DNA of 20,187 nt from Emiliania huxleyi CCMP1516. Its lineage: Eukaryota > Haptophyta > Isochrysidales > Noelaerhabdaceae. Location of the stretch: NCBI RefSeq assembly GCF_000372725.1, contig NW_005198729.1, positions 41,493 to 61,679 on the forward strand, written 5' to 3'. The translations under genes were made by a program, and so were the position numbers. Below the pieces are notes generated by a model. It searched no databases, was not told where the DNA came from, and saw only the letters and a program-made list of their open reading frames with translations. Positions 7,785 to 16,687 of the stretch are shown piece by piece. Each line of letters begins with the position of its first letter. Position 1 is the first letter of the stretch.

Positions 7785-8321
7785 TCATGCGCAGACCCAG
7801 CGTCCGTCGACGTCGATGCAGATCAGACCGTCGCCGTCCTCGGAGCTGTCAAAGGAGGTGGCGCCGCAGACGAAGCCCTGGACCTCGTCGCGCACGCAGG
7901 CCCAGGCCTCCTCGAGCGGGTCCGGCGTGGCCTCGCCCGCGGCGGGCGACGCCTTGCGCCACGGCGATGGCGACCCGGGCTTGGCGACCATGAGAGGCGC
8001 CGCAAAGTTGCCGGCGACGAGTGCGGCCGCAACCAGCCAGCATGCGGGCGAGAGCGCGTCGATCTTGTCCATCATCCAGTCCGTGTAGAGGACGTCTTCG
8101 TTGAAGAGCCCCGCCGAGGCCAGCATGTCAAAGCTGCTGGGCGTGAGGGTCTCGGAGATTGCTGCGCCACCGAGTGCGGCGGCCGAGATGGAGGCGAGTG
8201 CTGCCGCCTGTTCGACGGCGGCCGGGGCCGGTCGAACCGCGGTGGTGCGAACCGGCGGCGGCGGGTGGAGTGGGTAGCCCGAGGAGCGGAGCGCGAGGCC
8301 GGCGTTGATGAAAGAGAGCAT
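7785..8321 (-). CDS. small single-TM protein with Cys-rich C terminus, unknown function
   Basis: A single-exon frame of 178 aa starts at ATG 8321 and stops at 7785-7787. I do not recognise the family. Residues 1-20 (MLSFINAGLALRSSGYPLHP) look like a leader, followed by a Pro/Ala-rich stretch typical of a transit-like region. One hydrophobic helix spans about 91-113 (SPACWLVAAALVAGNFAAPL). The tail after a charged helix contains C142, C152, C168 and C177 in an acidic context (CVRDEVQGFVCGATSFDSSE, then GLICIDVDGRWVCA at the end). This would suit a plastid or endomembrane membrane protein with paired disulfides or a metal site, but that is inference. The clean leader, TM and conserved-looking tail favour a real gene over a chance frame. 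Confidence 0.7.
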   Translation of the reverse strand: MLSFINAGLALRSSGYPLHPPPPVRTTAVRPAPAAVEQAAALASISAAALGGAAISETLTPSSFDMLASAGLFNEDVLYTDWMMDKIDALSPACWLVAAALVAGNFAAPLMVAKPGSPSPWRKASPAAGEATPDPLEEAWACVRDEVQGFVCGATSFDSSEDGDGLICIDVDGRWVCA

Positions 8322-8968
8322 TCGTTAGGCCACCAGGGGGAAGTCGGCGACAGGGGGGCCGCCAGAGTGGTGATGAGCGCTTCGTTGAGTGTTGCTTGCC
8401 GAGATTTGTGGGGCGCGAGTTTGTTTTTTATGCTCGCCCGGCAGTCCTGTAGTGATGTCCAGTCCGAGCCTGACTGTTCTTCACCTTTCTACCTACCTAC
8501 GTAGTGATGGGAACTCAATGAAACTCCGTCTCTCCATGGTGTGGGGGGACCATCCTCGTCACCGAACTGATAAACCTTCACGTTCGTCGCCAACCAGGTA
8601 TGATGCAGGTGTGTGTAATCTAGATCATCAATTGAGATGGAAGACCACAATGGGAACTTTGAATGGCGGCGGAGACGACTGCGTCATTACAATCAACTTC
8701 CTCGTACTCGATCGGGACGACTCCATTGAGGCCAGCCGGCTCTCCTGCAATGCTGCCCTGAGAGAGCGAGAGAGAGAGTGCCGCGCCGCCAGTGCTTTGA
8801 GCGGCGGGCCAAGCTGCTCTCGAGTGAGGCCGCGGCCGTGCTGGAGAGGACTTAAAAGTGCGGGGGTCGTCGGAATTGCCCCGAAGGCAAGTTCTCTGTT
8901 CAAAGCCCACGAGCGTACTGCAAAAAGAAAAACAGCGCGCACCCAGTCCCGCGCGCGCGCCTTTGCCG
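8322..8968. promoter_or_regulatory. divergent intergenic region between the small TM gene and PARP-ARM
   Basis: The 647-bp spacer separates two divergently transcribed genes and must carry both promoters. A CTACCTACCTACGTAG motif lies at about 8490-8503 and a GAGAGAGAGA run at 8761-8777. The PARP frame stays open upstream to about 8858 but only through a GTG codon, so it was not extended. No family-level coding signal was found. Confidence 0.4.
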
Positions 8969-10807
8969 ATGACGTTCCCCGACGAGTGGGGCGCCGACGG
9001 CGGCGACGGCGGCCCGACCGAGTCGAAGCTCGTCCCGCTCTCGATGCAGAGCAACGAGGCGCTCCTCATCAAGACGCTGCTGGCGCGGAGCTGCCCGAGC
9101 GCAAGGCTGAGCCGCGTGCAGCGCGTGCAGAACAAGATGCTGTGGCGCGAGTATGCCGACTACCGCGACAAATCACTCGTCCACATCTGCGCCGGCGGCG
9201 ACGTCAACGAGATGCTCCTCTTCCACGGCACGGCGGAGCGGGCGGCGACGGATGTGCTCGCGCATCAGAACGGGCTCGACCCGCGCTTCTCGAACGGCGG
9301 CTTTTACGGCCAGGGCATCTACCTGGCGGAGGACCCGTCCTACCCGATCGGTGGCCGGTACGCGCACCGCATCTGTGGCTCGGGCGGGAGCCGCGTGCAG
9401 CTGCTCATCGTGAAGGCCGCCCTCGGCTCGCAGCAGGAGATGGGGCAGCGCATCAGCGCGGAGACGAGGGCGATGCGGATGCCGGACGTGCGCGTCGAGG
9501 GCCCTCCCCGACTCCTCTACAACAGCGTGCGCGGCGGGCCGCACCGCCCCTTCGTCTCCGGCGGAGGCGAGAACGGGTGCGACGCCTCCATCGTCCACGT
9601 GGTGTACGAGTCGCGCCAGATGTACCCGGCGTACGTGATCGAGGTCGAGATGGAGATGGGGGCCGAGGTGGTGGCGGCCGTGCGCAAGAACTCGACAGAG
9701 GGGAGTGCGAGCGCCGGCCCGGAACCCAAGCGGCAGCGCCACGCTGCGCCGAGCGGCGGCGGCGGCGGCGGCGGCGGCGGCTCCTCCAGCAGCGGCAGCG
9801 GCAGCGGCTCTGCTGCTCATGTCCCCGCCGCTGCGCCACCGAGCGACGCGGAGGTGCGGGCGATGGGCGTGGCGGCGGTGGCAGCGGCGCTGCGGGCGCA
9901 CGGGTCGGTCAGTCGCGTCGCGCTTGCGGCTTGCGGGCGGTTGGGCCGTCTGTGCGCTGAGGTGCGGAACAAGCAAGCTGCGGCGGACGCAGGCGCGATT
10001 GAGGCGATCGTCGCGGCGATGCAGGCGCACCCGCAGGTGGCGGACGTGCAGCAGAATGGCTGCTGCGCGATGGCGAACGTGTGCTGCGGCACCGACGCCG
10101 CAGGGCTTGCACGCAAGCAGCGCGCAGCAGACGCAGGCGCGTTCGAGGCGATCGTGGCGGCGCTGCAGGCTCACCCGCAGGATGCGGGCGTGCAACAGCA
10201 AGGCTGTTTGGCGTTGGGCAACGTGTGCTCCGGCACCGACGCCGCAGGGCTCGCACGCAACCAGCGCGCAGCAGACGCGGGCGCGATCGAGGTGGTTGTG
10301 GCGGCGCTGCAGGTTCACCCGCAGGTGGCGGTTGTGCAGCAGAATGGCTGCGGGGCGATGGCCAACGTGTGTCTCGGCAGCGACGCCGCAGCGATTGCAC
10401 GCAAGCAGCGCGCAGCAGACGCGGGCGCGATCGAGGCGATCGTGGTGGCGCTGCAGGCTCACCCGCAGGTGGCGGTTGTGCAGCAGAATGGCTGCCAGGC
10501 GATGGCCAACGTGTGCTCTGGCAGCGACGCTGCAGCGCTCGCACGCATCCAGCGCGCAGCAGACGCGGGCGGCATCGAGGTGGCTGTGGCGGCGCTGCAG
10601 GCTCACCCGCAGGTGGCGGTTGTGCAGCAGTCTGGCTGCAGGGCGATGTTCAACGTGTGCTTCGGCAGCGACGCAGCAGCGCGGGCGCGGAGGCAGCGAG
10701 CTGTGACTGTGGGCGCGACCGAGGCGGTGGCAGGGGCTATGCAGGCGCACCCGGGAGACGCAGCTGTTCAGAGGCGAGGGCAGCGTTTGCGTGATCTTCT
10801 TGCCTGA
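8969..10807 (+). CDS. PARP-type ADP-ribosyltransferase fused to armadillo repeats
   Basis: A single-exon frame of 612 aa. Residues about 25-228 are a PARP catalytic domain of the tankyrase/mono-ART type: VQRVQNKMLWREY (50-62), LLFHGTAE with NAD-binding His86, GLDPRFSNGGFYGQGIYLAE with Tyr118, and MYPAYVIEVE (218-227). The position normally holding the polymerase Glu (YPEY) is Ala221, so mono-ADP-ribosylation or loss of activity is more likely than polymer synthesis. PKRQR (253-257) could be a nuclear localisation signal. A Gly/Ser linker (263-281) leads to armadillo-like repeats of 48 aa (QRAADAGAIEAIVAALQAHP... GC.AMANVC.G.DAAALARK), five full and one short. PARPs transfer ADP-ribose from NAD+; the repeats probably bind the target. 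The start is the first ATG, just before the conserved part. Confidence 0.88.
   Translation: MTFPDEWGADGGDGGPTESKLVPLSMQSNEALLIKTLLARSCPSARLSRVQRVQNKMLWREYADYRDKSLVHICAGGDVNEMLLFHGTAERAATDVLAHQNGLDPRFSNGGFYGQGIYLAEDPSYPIGGRYAHRICGSGGSRVQLLIVKAALGSQQEMGQRISAETRAMRMPDVRVEGPPRLLYNSVRGGPHRPFVSGGGENGCDASIVHVVYESRQMYPAYVIEVEMEMGAEVVAAVRKNSTEGSASAGPEPKRQRHAAPSGGGGGGGGGSSSSGSGSGSAAHVPAAAPPSDAEVRAMGVAAVAAALRAHGSVSRVALAACGRLGRLCAEVRNKQAAADAGAIEAIVAAMQAHPQVADVQQNGCCAMANVCCGTDAAGLARKQRAADAGAFEAIVAALQAHPQDAGVQQQGCLALGNVCSGTDAAGLARNQRAADAGAIEVVVAALQVHPQVAVVQQNGCGAMANVCLGSDAAAIARKQRAADAGAIEAIVVALQAHPQVAVVQQNGCQAMANVCSGSDAAALARIQRAADAGGIEVAVAALQAHPQVAVVQQSGCRAMFNVCFGSDAAARARRQRAVTVGATEAVAGAMQAHPGDAAVQRRGQRLRDLLA
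9974..10804 (+). repeat. 144-bp coding tandem repeat (armadillo units)
   Basis: Units begin at 9974, 10118, 10262, 10406, 10550 and 10694, exactly 144 bp apart; the last is shortened by the stop codon. Units 2-5 are much closer to each other than to units 1 and 6, which points to recent internal duplication or gene conversion of the central repeats. Confidence 0.93.
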
Positions 10808-11278
10808 TGGGATCCGGGCCGCGCGCGGACTAAAAGAGCGCACCATGAACAGGAACGCATAGGTTCCGGTCGGTGGGAAGAGCTTGCGCGATCTGCTTGT
10901 TGCCGAATGCCGATTTTGCTTATTTTGGCCCCAAAACAGCCTCAGACTCGGCTCAGAGCCCAAAAATTGAAGGAAAGGAAAAAGAAACGGGTGCACGAGG
11001 GCATTGTGTTGGGCGCCAGCCAGCATGCCTCTCAGCACAGAGCAAGAGAGCATGCTGCGCACCCTGGCAGCACCATCTCGCCTCCAACGCTCTCACCACT
11101 CTGCACAGCCGTCCACGAGCACCCGCAGCTGCACTGCTCAACGCTCAAGCTCAGGAGCCTCCCCTTGTTGTCGCGCAGCTTTGTGCAGTGCAGTGTGCGA
11201 GCAGCGCAGCGCCAGGCCGACCCCTGGCACGCCCGGGCGGCTGTGGGACGGAGGCCCGCCGAGCAGGTGCCTGAGGGA
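10808..11278. other. intergenic region 3' of PARP-ARM; includes dispersed repeat copy B
   Basis: No gene is seen. About 10885-10985 contains blocks matching the reverse complement of the repeat at 1314-1342 (TCAATTTTTGGGCTCTGAGCC on the minus strand) and GGCCCCAAAA/GCCAAAAT words like those near 18168-18205. The rest shows only short overlapping frames. Confidence 0.4.
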
Positions 11279-11345
11279 GGGTGTAGAGGATGTAGAGTGT
11301 AGAGCGATGTAGAGCTGTAGAGCTGTAAATAAATAAATAAAACGG
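11279..11345. repeat. TGTAGAG cluster followed by AAATAAATAAATAAAACGG
   Basis: TGTAGAG or TGTAGAGC occurs repeatedly (11282-11322) and runs into an AATAAA tandem (11327-11341) that could be a polyadenylation signal for the + strand PARP gene. The same TGTAGAG/CTCTACA words pack the regions at 12403-12525 and 16370-16510. Confidence 0.6.
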
Positions 11346-11364
11346 GCAAACTCTGAGACGAGAT

Positions 11365-11411
11365 GGGATTTAGGGACATGTGTCCCCGCCCTGCACGATC
11401 TTGGTGTGAGG
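11365..11411 (+). repeat. 47-bp dispersed repeat, copy 1
   Basis: The block starting GGGATTTAGGGACATGTGTC and ending CTTGGTGTGAGG is identical to 16688-16734. It contains the inverted arms GGGACA-TG-TGTCCC. It lies just downstream of the stop codon of the minus-strand RS-tailed gene. Confidence 0.9.
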
Positions 11412-11431
11412 GATCTTCAATCCGTGTCCCC

Positions 11432-12346
11432 TCACCCCTCGTCACAATCCGACACGGAAGAGCGGCAAGAGTTGGGGCTGCGGCTACGGCTGCGGCTATG
11501 AGAGGGGTCGGGGTCGCGGCAGAGCCGCTGCGCCGCGTGGACGCGCCTACACCGCTCTTGCTCCGCTCGCCACCTCTCGCAAAGGTCCAAAGCCATAGCC
11601 ACCACCTCCTCCGGCAAGTCCTTTCGCCGTATCTCGCCGTCCCTCCACGCCTGGAAGATCTCGTCGTCATAGCCGTATTGCATCACAGCCTGCTGAACTG
11701 CGTCGTGTACGACCCCTGCCGTCCTATCCTGCGCCTCAGCGTCGGAAAAGTCGAACTCGGAGTCATACTCGGAAGCAGGCACAGACGGCCGCGGTGATTT
11801 GGCAGGCGGCGAGGAGGGGGAGGGGGAGCGCGGCGGTGCGCGCTCGCGGCTCCCGCTGGTGCCAGAAGGGCCAGCGACCAGCGCGCTCAGCCGGTTCTTG
11901 TTCACCTTGGGAGAGGGGGGTGGGGGTCCACCTCCCTTGGGTGCGGGCTGGCGGTCAGGCTTGCGCTTGACCGCCTTGCCCGGCGGCTTGCGGCCAGGGT
12001 TCCTAATGGTGAACCTGTCCGGCATGCCGCCCTTCCCAACCCTGGTCCACCCCTCGGGCGACTTGTTGGGCTGGGGTTGCTGCATCTGTTGGTGCTGTGG
12101 GTGTGCCTGCGGTGCTGCGGCCGGAGCTGCAGCGGCGGCAGGCGGTGCTGCGGGCGGTGCCGCGGCGGAGGTGGCAGCAGGCACAGGCTGCGGTGGGGCA
12201 CTGCCCTCCTTGGCCTGCTGCCGCTCCCTGTCCCTCTCCCACTGGGACTGGGGCTGGACAATGAACTGCTTGCCCATGGGCGTCGGGTTGACGCTGAAGC
12301 TCCACCAGTTGCGCTCCACGGCGAGCTGCGAGAGGATGCGAATCAT
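11432..12346 (-). CDS. proline-rich protein with RS-type tail, unknown; possibly element-borne
   Basis: A single frame of 304 aa starts at the first ATG (12346); it stays open to 12439 with a GTG at 12367. I do not recognise it. An ordered N-terminal segment (ILSQLAVERNWWSFSVNPTP, MGKQFIVQPQSQWERDRERQ) is followed by a Pro/Ala/Gln-rich region, a motif GWTRVGKGGMPDRFTIRNPG, a basic Lys/Pro stretch and a Ser/Pro-rich region. Next come an acidic patch (EYDSEFDFSDAEAQD), a helical region (YGYDDEIFQAWRDGEIRRKD) and a final SHSRSRSRSPNS RS-like tail. The composition suggests a nucleic-acid-associated or gag-like protein. Dispersed repeats also present at 16370-16734 flank it on both sides, so it could belong to a transposable element, but no polymerase or transposase motif is present. 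Confidence 0.6.
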   Translation of the reverse strand: MIRILSQLAVERNWWSFSVNPTPMGKQFIVQPQSQWERDRERQQAKEGSAPPQPVPAATSAAAPPAAPPAAAAAPAAAPQAHPQHQQMQQPQPNKSPEGWTRVGKGGMPDRFTIRNPGRKPPGKAVKRKPDRQPAPKGGGPPPPSPKVNKNRLSALVAGPSGTSGSRERAPPRSPSPSSPPAKSPRPSVPASEYDSEFDFSDAEAQDRTAGVVHDAVQQAVMQYGYDDEIFQAWRDGEIRRKDLPEEVVAMALDLCERWRAEQERCRRVHAAQRLCRDPDPSHSRSRSRSPNSCRSSVSDCDEG

Positions 12347-12402
12347 CGCCTCGTCTTGCGGCGCCACCGCCTCTCCTGTGGCTTGCGCGCACAGTTTGAG
12401 CC

Positions 12403-12525
12403 TGTAGAGCGCTCTGGAGCGCTGTAGAGCTGTAGAGCTCTACATTCGGCGCGGGACGATGTGAGTCCGATGTAGTGCGATGTAGAGCGCGATTTTGCTG
12501 TAGTTGATTGTAGAGGCTCTACACG
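12403..12525. repeat. TGTAGAG-rich dispersed repeat, inverted relative to 16411-16497
   Basis: Roughly 12407-12475 is the reverse complement of 16411-16497 with small gaps; the shared blocks include CATCGGACTCACATCGTCCC and ATGTAGAGCTCTACAGCTCT. The block is rich in self-complementary GAGCTCTACA words and can fold into hairpins. It sits just upstream of the RS-tailed gene. Confidence 0.8.
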
Positions 12526-13091
12526 AGCCAAACCGCCGCAGTGACTCAAAGAGGTCGAGTCGCACTAATGGGGTGTCTCCGAGCTTACTGGAGCTCTGAT
12601 GGACGGCTCACCTCTGACTATCCCTGACACACAGAGAGTCACTCTGACGGCACACAACACCCTAACTGCGTCATGACCAGCCTGCCATGCGTCGCCGTTC
12701 GGTGCCGCATTCATAGCTGTGCTTGTTTAGCAGGCGGTGGACTGTCGGCTGCGAGGACGGTCGCATTTGCGCGAGGCGAGGCGAGCATTGCTGCCCGTTT
12801 TGCATGCGCCATGACTCGCGCCAGCGCGTGCGGGAGCTCCTGGCTGTGTGACCCTGAGCGTTGAGTCCAGGCGAGTTGCGCTGGCCACTATCGCTACGCC
12901 GAGCCGAGCTGACGCGCCGAGGCGCCGGCCAGTCGCAGCCGGGATGCATGCCACAGCAGCAGAGGCACCTGCCACCCATTGGGCGGGCAGACAGAAGGCC
13001 AGGGCAGCACTGGCAAGTGCAACGCGCCTCATGTCGGAGAGCGACCGTGCCTCGTTGGCCGCTTACGGCTTTATGATGTACCGTCAGCGGC
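12526..13091. other. non-coding stretch between the repeat and the LRR relic
   Basis: Open frames run through here on both strands, including the low-quality continuation of the LRR frame, but none shows family features. Nothing else is evident. Confidence 0.4.
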
Positions 13092-13258
13092 AGGTCGTTG
13101 AGCTGCGGCGGCACGGTTCCGGAGATGTCATTGTTGTTCAGGTGAAGCCTCTCCAGCTGCGAGAGCTTGCCTGTATCCGAAGGGAATGGTGCCCGAGATG
13201 GAGTTGCCGCCCAGTAAAAGAATCGCTCAGAGATGTCGCCCAGCTCTCGCAGCTGCGC
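13092..13258 (-). pseudogene. leucine-rich-repeat fragment with frameshifts
   Basis: On the minus strand one frame reads LRELGDISERFF, then changes character, then TGKLSQLERLHLNNNDISGTVPPQLNDL, a plant-type LRR (LxxLxLNNNxISGTVPxxL). Between them the expected consensus GNSISGTIP is encoded in another frame at about 13182-13209. The LRR is therefore broken by two compensating indels, or split by sequence error. Only about two repeats remain, with no signal peptide, TM or kinase nearby. It is best read as a relic of a larger LRR gene. Confidence 0.7.
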
Positions 13259-13262
13259 CCGG

Positions 13263-13933
13263 GGAGTGAACAGTGATCGCACGTGTGGGTGTGCATGTGC
13301 TGCATGTGCATCGTCCCCGACAGCCCTTGATTTGTACGTGGCTGGGTTCACAGCGATTGTAGGAAAATGAGGGGACCAAATCACGGTCGCGGCCTTCTGA
13401 CTCGCGCCTCCGCCTCACTGGCACTATTGTAGCCCTGGCCGGTGCGCGTGTGAAGTTGAAGTTCCGGAGTGAAAATTCGAACGCGCTCTCTCCCGGTGAC
13501 CAAAAATGTCCACCTCAGAGGCACCTCCGGAGGCAGGCCGCCGCACGCCGGCGACACAGCTCCAGCTGTGGAACTGACCCGCAGCTCCTCTCAGAGCGGG
13601 AACTGTGACGAAAGTTGACCCTGAGGCGAAATTGTAGTGCCAACCCCACAATGCCTAAAAACCCAGCCCAGTACAGCCTCAGTCACCCCGGCCCCCGTGT
13701 AGTTGCCACTTCATAGAGGGTGTAACGCTGTGCCACCGCGGGCGCCGTGTCACCACGCGTTAGTTTTTAGTGCATGCACATGGACATGGTCATGGACGTG
13801 TATGCACATCTGGCATGGGCCCTCTCCAGCAATGCGTTGGGCCCTCAGGGACTCTGCATGCGAAAACGTCCGAGTGCAAACAGATAGGACTGCCCCAACT
13901 CGGCATAGGCCCGCGTGCGGTCACGCCCCGGGC
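13263..13933. other. no gene seen between the LRR relic and the kinase 3' end
   Basis: This 671-bp stretch contains GTGCATGTGCTGCATGTGCA (13291-13310) and ATGCACATGGACATGG-type words (13773-13790), but no convincing coding frame or RNA gene. It probably includes the kinase 3' UTR. Confidence 0.4.
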
Positions 13934-15410
13934 CTATGCCAAGACGCAGCTGCAGCCCTCCTTGGCGCCGGCCACGCCCTCCTGCTGCGCGTCTGCCGCG
14001 GCCGGCAGAGCGGCGAGCGCCGCCTCGAGCACCGGCACGACCTGCGCGAAGTCTGGGCGCCGAGACGGGGAGGTCGACCAGCAGGCCGAGAGGAGCGCCG
14101 CCACGTCGGGGATGGCCTTGATAGCAGCGGGTAGCTCGCAACGGTGCCCGCCGTTGCAGACCTGCGAGATGTAGGCCTGCGCGTCCATCGCATAGTACGG
14201 CTTCTTGTGCGCCGCCATCTCGTAGAGAAGCGACGCCCACGAGAAGACGTCCGCCGTGTGGTCGTACGGCTTGCAGAGCGCGACCTATTGCACTCATGTC
14301 TGCGGTGAAGCCTTTCCCCCCGAGAACGCACACACACCGCCCGCGTGTGTGCGATTCCCCGTGTGTGTGTGTGCTCCGCGAGTGCGTGTGCCCCTCGTCC
14401 GCGCTAGGACGTACCTCGGGCGCCATGTAGCGGAGCGATCCTGTCTGGCCAGTCATCTTTCGGCCGTCGCTGGGCCCGTCGCGCCGCTTGCTTACCTGCC
14501 ACAGCTTGCAGAGCCCAAAGTCAAGCAGCACCGCCCGCCCGTCCGAGGCAAAGCCGACGTTGTCCGGCTTGAGGTCGCGGTGCAGCAGCCGATAGCCGGG
14601 CAGGAAGCTGTTGTGGCAGTGGCGGAGCGCGCTGGCGATCTGCCGGCCCACGTCGATCGCACGCCGCACCGGCCACGCCTTGACGCCGCGCTTGCGGGCG
14701 AGGGCGGTGGCGGTGAAGGCGTCCGGCGGTAGCGACGCCGAGAGGGAGGCCGAGAGGAGCTCGAGGCAGAGGAAGGGGACCAGGGCCCCGCCCGCCTGGG
14801 AGCCGGCGGCTGGGCGGGTGCCGAACCCGAGAGCGCGGATGATGTGTGGGTGGTGCAGCCGCGAGAGCAGGGAGGACTCCCTCAGCAAGTCCGCCACCGC
14901 CACCTCGACCTTCTCCTTTTCGGGTCGCAGCGTCTTGACGGCGCACGGCGCGCCGTCGAGCGAGCAGGCGGAGGCGACGCAAAACTCGCCTGCGCCGAGA
15001 CGCTTCATCGGGCCGAGAGACGTCCACTCCACCTCGTTCGAGCCGACCGGCGCGCTGACCAGCGCGATCGTCGTGCGCCAGGAGGCTTCGGACCGTGAGA
15101 TCGAGCCGCGCGTCGCGGCCTGCAGCTTTGTGGCCGCCTTCTGCTGCATCACCGTCCCCGCCGAAGGCTCAGGCAAGCTCTCGGTGAGTGGGGGGAGGCG
15201 GCGCCCCGAGCCTGAACTTTCGGCGGGCCCCGAGTTGGTGAATGCCGATTCGCTCGCGCGCCGCCACGCCGTTGAGTCGGTGGCAGCAAAGGCCCGCTCG
15301 TCGCAAAAGACAGAGGGGCGAGAACGCAGCCGTCCTGCCGGCGACGATTTGGCAGAGTACCGACTGAGACCCTTTTCATCAAACTCCTCCCAGGAGTTCG
15401 AAGGAGCCAT
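13934..15410 (-). CDS. Ser/Thr protein kinase with IQ-like motif and C-terminal CaaX box, 2 exons
   Basis: Exons 15410-14415 and 14284-13934 join in frame to 448 aa; the 130-nt intron has donor GAG|GTACGT and acceptor ATAG|GTC. Residues 1-90 are Ser/Ala-rich and disordered. LQAATRGSISR (96-106) fits the [IL]QxxxRGxxxR calmodulin-binding IQ pattern. The kinase domain follows: LGAGEF glycine loop (138-143), AVK Lys159, RESSLL with likely alpha-C Glu178, HRDLKPDN (277-284), DFG (297-299), GSLRYMAPE (324-332) and RRPDF (406-410). All catalytic residues are present, so it should be active; it looks TKL-like or closely related. The protein ends GCSCVLA: CVLA is a CaaX box predicted to be farnesylated, with a second Cys two residues upstream available for palmitoylation. 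Membrane attachment and Ca2+/calmodulin control are inferred from motifs. The start is the most upstream ATG in frame. Confidence 0.88.
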
Positions 15411-16369
15411 TGGGTGAGGAAGGTTGAACCATTTACTGTCCCGTTTTGCTGTTCACAGCCTGGGACGGCCTCTGCGGCAAAGTCAAACCACCCCACCGCC
15501 CTCCCACCGCAGCAAACCTTCGGCTCCCGCTCAGAGGCTCGCCGCGCCCGTGCAAGAAGCAGGCGCCGTGCTCCAAGAGTGAGAGCTATTTTCTTTTTTT
15601 AGAGTCCTTCGTTGTTAATAATAATACAAACACAGTGGTCCCGTGTCGTAGTCACACCTGCCGTATCCACACACACGCACACGCCGCTCAGCACCGCTCG
15701 CCCGGCCCCCGCCCCGCCCCAGGCGGGAAAGAGATGAGGAGATGGGACCACAGCGAAGGAGGAGCCCAAGGAGCCCAACACGTATGGGAGGGTAAATTTT
15801 TCTTTTCCCCTTACGTACGTGTTAACTTTACGGCTTTTTTTATTTTTTAATACCAAAAGCTAGCAACGCCCTCTATGTTGGGTTACGGCTTTTTCCCTGC
15901 GAACGCGCACCCCCCAGGGCTAGGGCTCTCTACGTCTCTATCTAGCCCGAACCCGATACCGATCATCTGGCCCGCTGGGTGCGCTTCTTAGCTCCCCGGC
16001 CCTGGCGATGTGAGGTTACCGACTGCACTCCAAGTGCTCCAAGTTCTTTCCGAGTGTACCGAGATGCGAGAAGAAAATGATGAAAAAAACTTAAGGAAAG
16101 TGATCCCGCTCGATCGAGGAAGTGCGTACTCCGTTCCTTACGCTTCGTCGCCGCTGGTGTACGCGCCGGTGCGGCGGCCGTCACCGTCGGCGCCGTCTCC
16201 TGCGCCATCACGGCGGCGATCTCCTCTGCATTCGCTCTCCTGAGAACCTCCCGATCTCGCGAAAGGCAACATACTCGAGTATCCTTCGCAAACAGTACGT
16301 GCTTTTAGCTTATTGGGAGAAAAGGGAGAGGGGCTCCAAGGGGGTTGTGTACTGGGATGATGTAGAGTT

Positions 16370-16510
16370 TGTTGCAGAGATTTCACGTTGTAGAGCGCCT
16401 CTACACATCGCTCTACATCGGACTCACATCGTCCCGCGCCGGATGTAGAGCTCTACAGCTCTACACACTACAGCGCTCCATATCCAGAGCGCTCTAGCTA
16501 CATCTCTATT
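16370..16510. repeat. TGTAGAG/CTCTACA-rich dispersed repeat, second copy
   Basis: Reverse-complement relative of 12407-12475, extended by further CTCTACA words (16398-16405, 16410-16417) and AGAGCGCTCTAGCTACATCT. Dense inverted words predict strong hairpins. It lies about 180 bp before the second copy of the 47-bp repeat. Confidence 0.8.
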
Positions 16511-16687
16511 CCAATCCTCCGAGGGCGCTTTCGCAACTCCTTTTATGGTTTATCTCACCCACACGTAACGAGTACTCGCCAGGGCCCGGGCTCCTAGCCG
16601 GATAGGGGGTCTGTCTGTCCATACATACTGGCTGGCCCCTCCCAAGCGATTTGGTATACTTTTCCGGTAAAGGTCCTCAGAAGAGAC

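Noticed and set aside
8858..8968. N-terminal extension of the PARP gene
   Set aside because: It would start at GTG and adds basic sequence without homology; the ATG at 8969 is more likely.
9173..11062. 629-codon open frame on the minus strand
   Set aside because: It lies antisense to the PARP-ARM gene. The GC-rich 144-bp repeats are stop-free on both strands, and the plus frame has clear PARP and armadillo motifs.
15963..16450. Short frames on both strands in the gene-poor region
   Set aside because: No leader, domain or splice continuity; composition follows local repeats.
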